A stretch of 64,000 bases of DNA, taken from contig NZ_CALUCZ010000011.1 of NCBI RefSeq assembly GCF_943914685.1, positions 1 through 64,000 on the forward strand, in the 5' to 3' direction. The notes beneath the pieces are model-generated. The model worked only from the letters and a program-made list of their open reading frames with translations, was not told the origin of the DNA and searched no databases. How positions within the stretch are numbered: position 1 is the first letter of the stretch; each line of letters opens with the position of its first letter. A program made the position numbers and the translations under genes. Origin of the DNA: an uncultured Mobiluncus sp. (lineage in GTDB: Bacteria > Actinomycetota > Actinomycetes > Actinomycetales > Actinomycetaceae). Of the stretch, positions 49,600-59,368 are shown piece by piece.

Positions 49600-50343
49600 A
49601 TGTTGAAAGTCGCGGTAATCGGGGCCAAAGGTCGCATGGGCAGCCAGGTCTGCGCTGCGGTCAGCGCGGCGCCGGATATGGAACTGGTCGCCCAACTGGA
49701 CCGTGACGACGACATCACCGCCAGTTTGCGCCGCGCCCACGCCACCCACGCGGTCGATTTCACCATTCCGGCCAGCGCGGAAGCCAACGTGATGGCGGCC
49801 CTACAAGCCGAAACGCACGTGGTGGTGGGCACGACCGGCTGGAGTGACGACGCCTACGCCCGGGTTCGCCAAGCCGCCCAGGCCGCCGGTCGTTCCGTGC
49901 TGATTGCCCCCAATTTTGCGATTTCTGCCGTGTTGGCTATGAAGTTTGCGGCCGCGGCAGCCCCGTATTTCGAATCCGTGGAAATCCTCGAAATGCACCA
50001 CCCTGACAAACTCGACGCCCCCTCCGGCACCGCCATCGCCACCGCGAAAGGCATCGCCGCGGCTCGCGAGGCTGCCGGCGCCCCCGACTTCCCGGATCAC
50101 ACCGAATCGGATCCGCAGGGGACGCGCGGCGGAAAAGTCGCGGGCGTGCCGGTTCACGCCGTGCGTTTGCGCGGCTTGTACGCCCACGAGGAAATCCTGT
50201 TGGGCAACCCCGGCGAGCAGCTGGTGGTGCGCACCGATTGCTTTGACCGCGTGTCTTTTATGCCCGGAGTGCTGCTGGGGCTGCGCAAAGTCGCCGCTTT
50301 CCCCGGTCTCACCATCGGCTTGGAGACGCTGCTGGGACTCTAG
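49600..50343 (+). CDS. dapB: 4-hydroxy-tetrahydrodipicolinate reductase
   Basis: A 247-residue enzyme. The Rossmann start VAVIGAKGRMGSQV binds NAD(P)H and the signature HHPDKLDAPSGTA holds the catalytic His and Lys. It reduces the DapA product on the path to meso-diaminopimelate or lysine. GGGAGG lies 11 nt before the ATG. Confidence 0.96.
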   Translation: MLKVAVIGAKGRMGSQVCAAVSAAPDMELVAQLDRDDDITASLRRAHATHAVDFTIPASAEANVMAALQAETHVVVGTTGWSDDAYARVRQAAQAAGRSVLIAPNFAISAVLAMKFAAAAAPYFESVEILEMHHPDKLDAPSGTAIATAKGIAAAREAAGAPDFPDHTESDPQGTRGGKVAGVPVHAVRLRGLYAHEEILLGNPGEQLVVRTDCFDRVSFMPGVLLGLRKVAAFPGLTIGLETLLGL

Positions 50344-50471
50344 GCGCACCTTTCCGTTTTCCCGTTCCTATTTCCGTTTCCTCTTTCCCGTGCACAAGGG
50401 TTGAGCCGGACTTTGTGCCCGCGGCGTGCGCTCCTGGGCGGGTGGGTCAGCCTAGGGGAGAGCACAACCGC

Positions 50472-50477
50472 TAAGAT
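50472..50477 (+). promoter_or_regulatory. -10 element of the RNase J gene
   Basis: TAAGAT lies 6 nt before the GTG at 50484. Confidence 0.5.
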
Positions 50478-50483
50478 GGGTGC

Positions 50484-52178
50484 GTGAGTGAAGATATTTT
50501 TCAGCTGCCACAACCTGGCCCGGCCCAACCCGATGTCTTGCGATTAGTACCCTTGGGCGGTCTGGGCGAAGTCGGCCGCAACATGACTGTTTTGGAAACC
50601 GAGGGCAAAATCCTCATTGTGGATTGCGGGGTGCTGTTTCCCGAAGAAATCCAGCCTGGGGTGGACTTGATTTTGCCGGATTTCACCTATATTCAAGACC
50701 GAATGGCCGACGTGGTGGGCGTGGTGCTGACCCACGGACATGAAGATCACATCGGAGCGGTGCCCTACCTGTTGAAGCTGCGCGAGGACATTCCCGTCTA
50801 CGGTTCGCACTTGACGATAGCACTCGTGGAACCGAAACTTTTGGAGCACCGCCTGTCAACCACGAACTTGCGGGTCAAAGCAGAGGGCGAGCGGCTCGAC
50901 TTGGGACCGTTCCACCTGGAGTTTTGCGCCGTAAACCACTCGATTCCCGACGCCTTGGCGGTCATGGTGCGCACAAAAGCCGGCTCCGCGCTGATTACCG
51001 GGGACTTTAAGATGGATCAGCTGCCCCTGGACGGGCGCATCACCGACCTGCGTGCTTTCGCGCGCTGGGGGGAAGCTGGGGTCGACCTGTTCTGCGTGGA
51101 CTCCACGAATGCCGAGGTCCCGGGCTTTATCACCTCGGAGCGCGAGATTGGACCCGTCCTCGAGGACGTATTCCACCACGCTACCGGTCAGATTGTGGTG
51201 GCATCGTTTGCCTCCCACGTCCACCGGGTGCAGCAGGTGTTGAACGCCGCCGCGAAATCTAACCGCAAGGTCGCCCTGGTGGGGCGCTCTATGGAACGCA
51301 ACATGACCATCGCCGCGGAGGCCGGCTACATGACCGTGCCGGACGGGGTGCTGATTGATCTCAAGGACGTCAATTCCCTGCCCCCCGAACGGCGCGTGTA
51401 CATGGCTACCGGCTCGCAGGGTGAACCGATGGCTGCCCTGTCGCGGATTGCGAACCGGTCTCACCGGACGATTTCTATCGGCCAGGGCGACACGGTGGTG
51501 TTGGCGTCCTCGCTCATTCCCGGCAACGAAAACTCGGTGGGGCGCGTCATTAACCAGCTCATTCGTCTGGGTGCGCAGGTCGTGCACAAGGGTAATTCGA
51601 AAGTTCACGTGTCCGGTCACGCCGCCACGGGCGAACTGCTCTACGCCTACAACATTGTGAAGCCAAAGAACGTGATGCCCATTCACGGCGAGATTCGCCA
51701 CTTGGTCGCTAACGGGAAACACGCCGTGAAAACCGGGATCGATCCGCGCCACGTCATGCTCGCTGAGGACGGGGTGTGTGTGGAGGTCAAGAACGGTGAG
51801 GCGCAGATTGTGGGCCAGGTGCCGTGTGACTTCATCTATGTGGACGGTACCTCTATCGGGGAAATCGGGGAGTCTGAACTCTATGACCGCCGCGTGCTGG
51901 CACAAGAGGGATTTGTGGCGGTTTATGTGGTGATGGAGATGAGTACCGGGACTATTCTCGCTGGTCCGACCGTTATCGCCCGCGGGGTGGCGGAAAACGA
52001 TGACGTGTTTAGAGATATCGAGCCAGCCATCGCTGACGCGTTGAGCGCGGCTGCGGCCGACGGAAAAGCCAGCGTGCGGGACATGGAGCGAGTCGCCCGC
52101 CGGACCTTGGGACGTTGGGTGTCCAAGCGGTTGAAGCGCGCGCCCATGATTGTGCCCCTGGTGCTGGAAGCTGACTAG
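50484..52178 (+). CDS. rnj: Ribonuclease J
   Basis: A 564-residue beta-CASP metallo-beta-lactamase RNase with exo- and endonuclease activity in RNA decay and maturation. The metal motif THGHEDHIG is at residues 83-91, further ligands are in VNHSIPDA, GDFKMDQ and HVSGHA. The C-terminal domain is present. The start is a GTG in a leaderless context. It is the usual actinobacterial neighbour of dapA-dapB. Confidence 0.95.
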   Translation: MSEDIFQLPQPGPAQPDVLRLVPLGGLGEVGRNMTVLETEGKILIVDCGVLFPEEIQPGVDLILPDFTYIQDRMADVVGVVLTHGHEDHIGAVPYLLKLREDIPVYGSHLTIALVEPKLLEHRLSTTNLRVKAEGERLDLGPFHLEFCAVNHSIPDALAVMVRTKAGSALITGDFKMDQLPLDGRITDLRAFARWGEAGVDLFCVDSTNAEVPGFITSEREIGPVLEDVFHHATGQIVVASFASHVHRVQQVLNAAAKSNRKVALVGRSMERNMTIAAEAGYMTVPDGVLIDLKDVNSLPPERRVYMATGSQGEPMAALSRIANRSHRTISIGQGDTVVLASSLIPGNENSVGRVINQLIRLGAQVVHKGNSKVHVSGHAATGELLYAYNIVKPKNVMPIHGEIRHLVANGKHAVKTGIDPRHVMLAEDGVCVEVKNGEAQIVGQVPCDFIYVDGTSIGEIGESELYDRRVLAQEGFVAVYVVMEMSTGTILAGPTVIARGVAENDDVFRDIEPAIADALSAAAADGKASVRDMERVARRTLGRWVSKRLKRAPMIVPLVLEAD

Positions 52179-52194
52179 CTCAGGGAGAATCGTC

Positions 52195-53130
52195 GTGGCT
52201 CGTTTCATTTCCACTCAGTCAATCAACCTGGAACTACCCTTGCGGGTTGACCACCTGCCCGATCAGGGTGCCGAAGTCCGTGCCTCCATCATGGAGGGAG
52301 CGGTCGTGGCCGGAGGTTTCTTTGTAGTCGCTACCGTGGCACGGCAAGGTGTGGCCGCCTGCGTGACGGCCCCCCTGGGAACCGGCCCGAACTCGATTCA
52401 GGCCCGTCACTCCTTGGGACGAGAAGGGATTTCCGTGCTTTCCCGCGAAATTGTGGGAGATATCGGGTTGCGGATCGCCGCTATAGATTCCGCAGGAGTG
52501 CGCAGCATCATTACGTCCCCCGGGGTCGAAGTCGAGCCCGACCCGCGCGACTTGGCGGGGATAATTCTGCGGGACAATGATTATGTTTTTGCCAGCCTCA
52601 ACGACTTGGCATACCCCCAGCTCGCCGAGATTCTCACGAAGTGGATTGAACGGCTGCCGGACAATCTGTTCCTCGCGGTAGCGGGGGGTCCGCTGGTCGG
52701 GGAAGTCGACCTGGATGTGATGGTAAAAGTCCTGGCTAGGGCGGATTTGCTGACGTTGAATAAGCACCAGGCCGATACGGTACGGTTGCGGCTGGGCCGC
52801 GGTCCCATCGCTGAGGTGCTGCGTCGTTACGTGAAACCAGAGACGATTTTGGTGTTGCGTGACGGGTCGAATGGGGCGGCGATTCAGGAATTTTCCGGCC
52901 AGATGCCGCGGGGCGTACCCGCTTACCCCACTGACTTGGTGGATACGACCGGGGCCGGAGAGGCTCACACCGGGGTCCTGCTGGCTTCGCTCATGATGGG
53001 GACACCGCTGGACCAGGCTTGTGAGCGGGCGAACGCGGCCGCCTCGCTAGCCATGGGGCGGCGGGGCTACTACCGAATCCCCACCGCCTCCCAAATCGAT
53101 AACTTTATGGCGGAGAACTCGCGGCTGTAA
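52195..53130 (+). CDS. PfkB-family carbohydrate kinase
   Basis: A 311-residue kinase-fold protein with the C-terminal PfkB signature DTTGAGEAHTGVLLASLM, where the catalytic Asp normally stands as GAGD. Here the motif reads GAGEAH, so Asp is replaced by Glu, which may weaken or change activity. A sugar or nucleoside substrate cannot be assigned. GGGAG lies 8 nt before the GTG, 16 bp after the RNase J stop, so it is probably cotranscribed. Confidence 0.82.
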   Translation: MARFISTQSINLELPLRVDHLPDQGAEVRASIMEGAVVAGGFFVVATVARQGVAACVTAPLGTGPNSIQARHSLGREGISVLSREIVGDIGLRIAAIDSAGVRSIITSPGVEVEPDPRDLAGIILRDNDYVFASLNDLAYPQLAEILTKWIERLPDNLFLAVAGGPLVGEVDLDVMVKVLARADLLTLNKHQADTVRLRLGRGPIAEVLRRYVKPETILVLRDGSNGAAIQEFSGQMPRGVPAYPTDLVDTTGAGEAHTGVLLASLMMGTPLDQACERANAAASLAMGRRGYYRIPTASQIDNFMAENSRL

Positions 53131-53192
53131 TCCCACCTTTTTCGGCGTGGGAGTGCCAAAAAAGCTCCCCGCCCGGATAGCCTAGTAACGCT

Positions 53193-55931
53193 ATGAGTGC
53201 GACCAAAAAACAAGTGAAAACCAGCCCGTCGAAACGCGGGTCTGCTGGCGGCAACCGAAAAAAAGCCCAACCGGACAATCGGACTGAGCCGCCCCGCCCC
53301 GCTTTGGACCCGCAAGTCAAACGCGACATCTTGGGGTTGTGCCTCATTGCACTAGGGATTTTGGTCGCTCTGCGAGAATGGTTCGGCCTTTCCGGTACGG
53401 CCGGGAACCTGATTCACCTGACTTTCGCGGGACTTTTCGGCGTGTTTGCGGTCATTTTGCCCCTGGCTCTAGGGTTCCTCGCCGTGCGTTTGTTCCTGCG
53501 GGGGCGTTTTCTTCCCGACCCGGAAAATGACGGCGTCACCGAGGCAGAAGCCGCGGAGGTCGCCGCGCTTCGCGGCTCGCGGGAAACCCGGATTCTGGTG
53601 GGGCTTTCGGTCATCTTGGCGGCGCTGTCGGGAATGGTCCACGTGGCCAAGGGCTTACCTTGGCCCTCCACCGGATTCCCCGAAATCATGACGGCCGGAG
53701 GTCTGCTGGGCTGGTTCTTCGGTCACCCCATCGGCGTGCTGTTTTCCCCGTGGGGAGCGTTCCCCCTGCTGATTATCCTGATGCTGATTGGAATCCTCAT
53801 CACCGGGGGAATTCCGGCAGCTACCCTGGTGTCGCTGATTCGGCAGCGTTTTTCCCGCCTCGCTCCAGGTCGCGGCACCAGTGGGGACGAGTCCGAGGTG
53901 GTCGACCTCACCGGCGCTACTGAAGTCATGGCGCCCTCGCGAATGCCTTGGAAACGTCCCCGTTCCCAGTCCGATGTGGGGGAAACCAAGGTCATGGAGC
54001 CGAACTCGACCCCGACCACTCAGCCGACAGAACCCGGCGCGACTCAGACCCTGCCAGAGCCTACGACCGGAGCCACCGAACTTTTGCCAGCACGGAAACA
54101 ATCGGGGCGGCATAAGGCCGAGCGTCAACCGGCCGAGGCGACGCCGCAGCCCGAACCGTCCGCCAAAACCGCGGACAGCCTGCCCGAACGCGTCCACACC
54201 GGCTTGGGACACGACATCGACTACCACCTACCCTCGCTCGACCTGTTGAAAGTCGGGCCTGAACACGTGAAACGTTCCCCGGCGAACGACCGTGTCATCG
54301 AGTCCCTGACCGATGTGTTTCAGCAGTTCGGGGTAGCAGCCGAGGTCACCGGCTTTTCGCGCGGGCCGACGGTGACCCAGTACGAAGTCACACTCGGTCC
54401 GGGAGAAAAAGTCTCTAAGGTAGAGGGACTGTCCAAGGACATTGCTTACGCCGTGGCGTCCCCGGAAGTGCGGATTTTGTCACCCATTCCGGGGAAATCC
54501 GCCATTGGGATTGAAATCCCCAACGCGGACCGGGAGAACGTTTACCTCGGCGACGTGCTGCGTTCCGAAGCGGCCGCGCGCCTCACCCACCCGCTGGTCA
54601 CCGGGGTCGGCAAGGACGTGGAGGGCGATTACGTCCTGACTAATATCGCCAAGACCCCGCACCTGCTGGTCGCCGGCGCGACCGGGTCGGGTAAATCTTC
54701 GTTTATTAACTCGATGATTACCTCCATCATGATGCGAGCCACTCCGGAACAGGTCCGACTCATTTTGGTCGATCCGAAACGGGTGGAGCTCACCGCCTAT
54801 GCCGGGATTCCTCACCTGGTCACGCCCATTATTACCTCGGCAAAGAAAGCCGCGGCGGCGCTGGAATGGTGCGTCAACGAGATGGATATGCGCTACGACA
54901 CCCTGTCGAACTACGGTTACCGCCATGTTGATGATTTCAATCAGGCGCTGCGCGCCGGCAAGGTGCAAAAGCTGCCCGAGTCGCGTTTCGAGCCCGAATG
55001 GATGCCATATCTGCTGGTCGTGGTGGACGAGCTGGCCGATTTGATGATGATTGCGCCGCGGGACGTGGAAGCCTCCATTCAACGCATCACCCAGCTGGGC
55101 CGCGCGGCGGGAATCCACCTAGTGTTGGCGACGCAGCGCCCCTCCGTGGACGTGGTTACGGGCATTATCAAAGCTAACGTGCCCTCTCGACTCGCTTTTG
55201 CGACGTCCTCGAACCAGGATTCCCGAGTAATCTTGGATCAGTCCGGGGCGGAAAAACTCATCGGTCAGGGCGACGCCCTCTACCTGCCCAGCGGCGAGTC
55301 CAAGCCGCAGCGGGTGCAGGGAGCCTGGGTCTCGGAGGAAGAGATCATGCGGGTCGTCGCCCACGTCAAGGCGCAGATGGAGCCGGTGTATCGCGAGGAC
55401 GTCACCAGCGAACAGGGCAGCGAGGAAAACAAGGTTCCCGAAGAAATCGGCGACGACCTGGACGACGTGCTGGCCGCCGCCGAACTGGTGGTTTCCACCC
55501 AGTTCGGTTCCACTTCGATGATTCAACGCAAGCTGCGCAAAGGGTTCGCCAAAGCGGGTCGGTTGATGGATATCCTCGAAACTTACGGGGTGGTGGGTCC
55601 CTCGGAGGGCTCCAAGCCACGCGAAGTCCTGGTCACGAACGAGGAACTGCCCGGCGTCCTCGCGACGCTGCGCGGAGAAACCGAGCCCGAGCCGGACCTC
55701 CCGCCGGAAGTAGAGGAACCTCAATACGACACCGAGGACCCTTTTGACGACTCTGCAGACGGGGAGCCTCCGGAACCGGCCCCGGAACCCAACGACGCTG
55801 ACACCCGCCCACTCGACCCCACAGTGGCATTTTCCGATGGACCCGACCCAGCAACCCCGCCGGCCCCGGCGAAACCCGTGGGCCGCCAAGAGCTATACGA
55901 TAAAGACGATACCGAGCCCTTGCCGTTCTGA
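53193..55931 (+). CDS. ftsK: DNA translocase FtsK
   Basis: A 912-residue FtsK/SpoIIIE translocase: four N-terminal spans (about residues 45-225), a Pro/Glu/Thr-rich linker (about 230-340), and the motor with Walker A GATGSGKSS, Walker B LLVVVDELADLMM, and a C-terminal winged gamma domain (STQFGSTSMIQRKLRKGFAK) reading KOPS-like sites. A further acidic Pro-rich tail follows. It clears chromosome termini from the closing septum. Confidence 0.96.
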   Translation: MSATKKQVKTSPSKRGSAGGNRKKAQPDNRTEPPRPALDPQVKRDILGLCLIALGILVALREWFGLSGTAGNLIHLTFAGLFGVFAVILPLALGFLAVRLFLRGRFLPDPENDGVTEAEAAEVAALRGSRETRILVGLSVILAALSGMVHVAKGLPWPSTGFPEIMTAGGLLGWFFGHPIGVLFSPWGAFPLLIILMLIGILITGGIPAATLVSLIRQRFSRLAPGRGTSGDESEVVDLTGATEVMAPSRMPWKRPRSQSDVGETKVMEPNSTPTTQPTEPGATQTLPEPTTGATELLPARKQSGRHKAERQPAEATPQPEPSAKTADSLPERVHTGLGHDIDYHLPSLDLLKVGPEHVKRSPANDRVIESLTDVFQQFGVAAEVTGFSRGPTVTQYEVTLGPGEKVSKVEGLSKDIAYAVASPEVRILSPIPGKSAIGIEIPNADRENVYLGDVLRSEAAARLTHPLVTGVGKDVEGDYVLTNIAKTPHLLVAGATGSGKSSFINSMITSIMMRATPEQVRLILVDPKRVELTAYAGIPHLVTPIITSAKKAAAALEWCVNEMDMRYDTLSNYGYRHVDDFNQALRAGKVQKLPESRFEPEWMPYLLVVVDELADLMMIAPRDVEASIQRITQLGRAAGIHLVLATQRPSVDVVTGIIKANVPSRLAFATSSNQDSRVILDQSGAEKLIGQGDALYLPSGESKPQRVQGAWVSEEEIMRVVAHVKAQMEPVYREDVTSEQGSEENKVPEEIGDDLDDVLAAAELVVSTQFGSTSMIQRKLRKGFAKAGRLMDILETYGVVGPSEGSKPREVLVTNEELPGVLATLRGETEPEPDLPPEVEEPQYDTEDPFDDSADGEPPEPAPEPNDADTRPLDPTVAFSDGPDPATPPAPAKPVGRQELYDKDDTEPLPF

Positions 55932-55932
55932 C

Positions 55933-55938
55933 TAGGAT
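55933..55938 (+). promoter_or_regulatory. -10 element of pgsA
   Basis: TAGGAT lies 6 nt before the ATG at 55945 and overlaps the end of ftsK's stop (tgactaggat). Confidence 0.45.
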
Positions 55939-55944
55939 AGATTC

Positions 55945-56544
55945 ATGACCGCAAACCCGCAGGGCGCGCCGCAACCGCCCGCGCCCCCGAACTTTAACAT
56001 CGCCAATGTACTGACGGTGATCCGCCTGATTTTGGTGCCGGTATTTATTTGGTTGATGCTGGTGCCGGGGGTGAAAGCACAAGTGTGGGTTTTCGTGGTG
56101 TTCGCCGTGGCCTCCGCGACAGACAAATTGGACGGGACCCTGGCTCGAAAGCTGAACCTGGTCACCGATTTTGGCAAACTTGCCGATCCTATCGCCGATA
56201 AAGCCTTGGTGCTCAGCGCGTTTGTGCTGCTCAGCCTGCATTGGCCGGTGTTTTGGGCGGTCACTGTCCCAGTTTTAGTGCGGGAATTGGGGATTACCCT
56301 GATGCGCCTAGTGTTGGCACGCCGGGGGCGGGTCATGCCCGCCAGCCGCGGCGGCAAGCTGAAGACCGTGACCCAGATTACGTTGATTTTGCTGCTGTTG
56401 ATTCCGTGGGAGGCCTTGGTTCCCGCGGCGTGGCCGGTGGTGCGCGTCGTGGCGATAGTTCTGTCGGTCCTGGTCGTAGTCATTACGGTGTTCACCGGGA
56501 TTGACTATGTGCGCCAGGCCCTGCACCCGACTGAGGAACCCTAG
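55945..56544 (+). CDS. pgsA: Phosphatidylglycerophosphate synthase
   Basis: A 199-residue CDP-alcohol phosphotransferase with four to six spans. The family signature D-G-x2-A-R-x8-G-x3-D-x3-D is seen as DGTLARKLNLVTDFGKLADPIAD, split by normal spacing. It makes PG phosphate from CDP-diacylglycerol and glycerol-3-phosphate. It lies 13 nt after ftsK. The cinA gene that often follows is absent. Confidence 0.93.
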   Translation: MTANPQGAPQPPAPPNFNIANVLTVIRLILVPVFIWLMLVPGVKAQVWVFVVFAVASATDKLDGTLARKLNLVTDFGKLADPIADKALVLSAFVLLSLHWPVFWAVTVPVLVRELGITLMRLVLARRGRVMPASRGGKLKTVTQITLILLLLIPWEALVPAAWPVVRVVAIVLSVLVVVITVFTGIDYVRQALHPTEEP

Positions 56545-56687
56545 CCGCCGAGGCGCTCCGCTGGGGGCAGTGCCCGACCCCGGGCCGGAAGTTCCGGGAA
56601 TAAAAACCTGACAAAGTTGGTTAAACTGAGTGTGATGAACAAAAAAGATACCTTTGCCAACATGAAGTTGCCTTACGCGCTGCGTCC

Positions 56688-56704
56688 GGGGATTAGCCCG
56701 GAGC
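56688..56704. promoter_or_regulatory. Candidate ClgR box before clgR
   Basis: GGGATTAGCCCGGAGCG is 15/17 identical to the sequence before clpP1 (62774-62790). Its TAGCCCGGAGCGTTC part agrees with the recalled Corynebacterium ClgR consensus WCGCYNANRGCGWWS at most positions. It lies 54 bp upstream of the clgR -10 element. Confidence 0.6.
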
Positions 56705-56757
56705 GTTCGGTTGGGCCGGCGAATCGTGCGGGGGTGCGAAGCCTGCCTAAAAAGCGG

Positions 56758-56763
56758 TATTCT
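56758..56763 (+). promoter_or_regulatory. -10 element of clgR
   Basis: TATTCT lies 6 nt before the ATG at 56770, supporting this start over upstream in-frame codons. Confidence 0.5.
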
Positions 56764-56769
56764 AAATTC

Positions 56770-57105
56770 ATGATGCAGAGTTCCCCTGTTGCCAAAGCCT
56801 CCACGCCAGTTTTACGGCGCGAGCTCGGTGAGGTTTTGCGTCAACTGCGCCAAACTCGCGGCCTGACGTTGCGTGATGTTTCGGCGAAAGCGCGCGTGTC
56901 CTTGGGCTACCTGTCTGAGGTGGAACGCGGTCAAAAGGAAGCCTCTAGCGAGTTGTTGGCCTCCATCTGTTACGCGTTGGAAGCTCCGGTGTCTTTCGTA
57001 CTCCATGAAGTTGCCGATCGGATAGCTGTGGCCGAGGGCGTGGTGGTCCCCGAGCTGGTGCCCGATGAGCTGCTGGACAGTATCGACTGCGCCCCGATTT
57101 CCTGA
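56770..57105 (+). CDS. clgR: ClgR-type protease regulator
   Basis: A 111-residue Xre-family activator: a short tail, then the helix-turn-helix (LRRELGEVLRQLRQTRGLTL, DVSAKARVSLGYLSEVERGQ, KEASSELLASICYAL). In actinobacteria ClgR turns on clpP1P2, clpC and related protease genes after envelope or proteotoxic stress. I chose the ATG at 56770 because it begins just before the family-conserved region and has a -10 at 6 nt; a longer frame from 56635 is possible. A candidate ClgR box lies before its own promoter and another before clpP1 in this window. Its stop overlaps the next ATG. Confidence 0.88.
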   Translation: MMQSSPVAKASTPVLRRELGEVLRQLRQTRGLTLRDVSAKARVSLGYLSEVERGQKEASSELLASICYALEAPVSFVLHEVADRIAVAEGVVVPELVPDELLDSIDCAPIS

Positions 57106-57371
57106 TGCCTCAATTCCAGGGCGGTCCGGTGCAGCGCGGCATGACGCGCTCCCAGTTTAAGCAAGCGCTCTCCGAGGTGTTTCCACACGGATTGGGCGAA
57201 ACTCTGGCCAGCGACCAAGTACTGACCGAATGGGGCATGACCGCAAGTCAGGCGTTAGAACGCGGCGCGGATCCCCTCGCGGTGTGGCAAGCCCTGCTGC
57301 GTGCCACCGATCGGGACACGGAGGAAAACCTATTCTGGCATCGCCGGGATTTACACGCGTCGCGTCACTAG
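57105..57371 (+). CDS. DUF3046 protein
   Basis: An 88-residue protein with the DUF3046 pattern (MTRSQFKQALSEVFPHGLGE, LASDQVLTEWGMTASQALER, GADPLAVWQALL). The function is unknown; pairing with clgR is conserved in actinobacteria. Start at ATG 57105 overlapping the clgR stop (TGATG); the ATG at 57141 begins the conserved part and is an alternative. Confidence 0.85.
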   Translation: MPQFQGGPVQRGMTRSQFKQALSEVFPHGLGETLASDQVLTEWGMTASQALERGADPLAVWQALLRATDRDTEENLFWHRRDLHASRH

Positions 57372-57453
57372 CCCCTCTCCGCGGCCCTAATGCTCCTGTC
57401 TGGCGGGCAAATCCCGAGGTCGGGGTGGTTTAATCTTTGAGCTGGTTTCGCGG

Positions 57454-57459
57454 TAAAGT
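57454..57459 (+). promoter_or_regulatory. -10 element of proS
   Basis: TAAAGT lies 6 nt before the ATG at 57466. Confidence 0.45.
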
Positions 57460-57465
57460 TGAGGA

Positions 57466-59337
57466 ATGCTTACAAAAATGTCCTCTTTCTTTGTCCGCAC
57501 CCTGCGTGAAGACCCGGTTGAAGCCGAAGTGGAGTCCCACAAGTTACTGGTGCGGGCGGGCTATATTCGCCGCGCCGCGCCAGGTATCTACACCTGGCTG
57601 CCGTTGGGGTTGAAAACTTTGCGGCGCGTGGAAAACATTGTGCGTGAAGAGATGGACCGCATTGGGGGACAAGAACTGCAGTTCCCGATGCTGCTGTCCA
57701 GCGAACCCTACGTGGCGACGAACCGCTGGGAAGAGTTCGGCCCCTCGCTGTTTAAGCTCAAAGACCGCAAAGACGGGGATTACCTGCTGGCCCCCACTCA
57801 TGAAGAAATGTTTACCCTCGCGGTAAAGGACCTGTACACCTCGTACAAAGACCTGCCGGTCATTCTGTACCAGATGAAAGAAAAGTACCGTGACGAGGCT
57901 CGTCCGCGGGCGGGAATCATTCGGGGTCGCGAGTTCGTGATGAAAGACTCCTATTCCTTTGACCTCACGGATCAGGGGCTGGAGCATTCCTACGCCCTGC
58001 ACCGCGGGGCTTACCGGCGGGTCTTTACCCGTCTCGGGTTGGATTACGTTATCTGTCACGCCCTGAGCGGCCCGATGGGCGGTTCTGCCTCCGAAGAATT
58101 CCTGTTCCCGTGCGCGATCGGTGAGGACACGTTCGTGAAGTCTCCCGGGGGCTATGCCGCCAACGCGGAGGCCGTCACCACCATCGCGCCACAGCCCCTC
58201 CCTTATGACGACGCCCCCGCTGCGGAAGTCCGGCCGACTCCGGACTCCACCACGATTGAAACGTTGGTGGACCAAGCGAACAAACTCTATCCGCGCGCGG
58301 ACCGGCCTTGGGAAGCCAGCGACACGCTGAAAAACGTCGTGGTGGTCGCCGACTATCCTGACGGGCACAAAGAAGTCCTGGTCATCGGGGTCCCCGGAAA
58401 CCGCGAAGTCGATATGAAACGCTTGGAGGCGAGCCTATCTCCCGCTGACGTGCGCATGGCGGAGGCCAAAGACCTGGAGGCCTACCCGGATTTGGTTCCC
58501 GGCTACATCGGCCCGCAGGTCATCGGCCCGAACTCACCGAAACGCACTACCGACGCCGACGGCAATCCAGTCGGTTCCCCGCGCTACCTAATCGATCCGC
58601 GAATCGTTCCAGGCACGCGCTGGGTGACGGGAGCCAACCAAGCCGGAATGCACGTGTTCAACCTAGTGTGCGGGCGCGATTTTACGGCCGATGGCACCAT
58701 TGAGGCCGCGGAAGTCTTGGAGGGCGACCCGGCCCCGGACGGTTCGGGACCGTTGACGTTGGAGCGCGGCATCGAAATCGGCCACATTTTTGCGCTGGGA
58801 CGCAAGTACGCCCAGGCTCTGGGGCTGAGCGTGCTGGACGAAAACGGTAAGGCACAAGTCGTGACGATGGGCTCTTACGGTATTGGCGTGTCGCGTCTGG
58901 TGGCGGCCATTGCTGAAGAAAACCACGACGATAAGGGACTGATGTGGCCGCTCAATATCGCCCCGTTCCAGGTTCACGTACTGGCCACCGGCAAAGACCC
59001 AGAGATTTTTGCCACCGCCGAAAAGCTCGCGCGTGAACTCGATGCGGCCGGTATCCAAGTGTTGTATGATGACCGCCCGAAAGCCTCCGCCGGGGTGAAG
59101 TTCAAGGACGCGGAACTGTTGGGAATGCCCTTTGCGCTGGTCGTGGGCAAAGGCTTGGCTGAGGGCAAGGTCGAGATTCGCCAGCGCCGCGAGGGCACAA
59201 CTGTGGAAACCTCCCCGGAGAACTGCGTGGAGGAACTGTTGCAGGCCATAGAGAGCGAGGCGGCGAAAACAGCTTTCTCCCTCAGCTCCACCGAGCTGAT
59301 AGGCGAGCCTGACCAGTGGGAAAAAGATCAAAACTAG
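57466..59337 (+). CDS. proS: Prolyl-tRNA synthetase
   Basis: A 623-residue class II synthetase of the bacterial type with the editing (INS) insertion. Motif 1 lies in TWLPLGLKTLRRVEN, motif 2 in YRDEARPRAGIIRGREF, motif 3 in GSYGIGVSRLV. An anticodon-binding domain follows (VHVLATGKDPEIF). It charges tRNA-Pro and clears mischarged Ala. The start is leaderless-like. The 40-residue C-terminal end after the fold is divergent. Confidence 0.95.
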   Translation: MLTKMSSFFVRTLREDPVEAEVESHKLLVRAGYIRRAAPGIYTWLPLGLKTLRRVENIVREEMDRIGGQELQFPMLLSSEPYVATNRWEEFGPSLFKLKDRKDGDYLLAPTHEEMFTLAVKDLYTSYKDLPVILYQMKEKYRDEARPRAGIIRGREFVMKDSYSFDLTDQGLEHSYALHRGAYRRVFTRLGLDYVICHALSGPMGGSASEEFLFPCAIGEDTFVKSPGGYAANAEAVTTIAPQPLPYDDAPAAEVRPTPDSTTIETLVDQANKLYPRADRPWEASDTLKNVVVVADYPDGHKEVLVIGVPGNREVDMKRLEASLSPADVRMAEAKDLEAYPDLVPGYIGPQVIGPNSPKRTTDADGNPVGSPRYLIDPRIVPGTRWVTGANQAGMHVFNLVCGRDFTADGTIEAAEVLEGDPAPDGSGPLTLERGIEIGHIFALGRKYAQALGLSVLDENGKAQVVTMGSYGIGVSRLVAAIAEENHDDKGLMWPLNIAPFQVHVLATGKDPEIFATAEKLARELDAAGIQVLYDDRPKASAGVKFKDAELLGMPFALVVGKGLAEGKVEIRQRREGTTVETSPENCVEELLQAIESEAAKTAFSLSSTELIGEPDQWEKDQN

Positions 59338-59368
59338 GCGCCCGGGCGGCGGCAAAAGAGAGGTCAAC

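Noticed and set aside
50856..52214. 452-codon minus-strand frame opposite RNase J
   Set aside because: Antisense shadow with His/Arg/Val-rich composition and no start signal.
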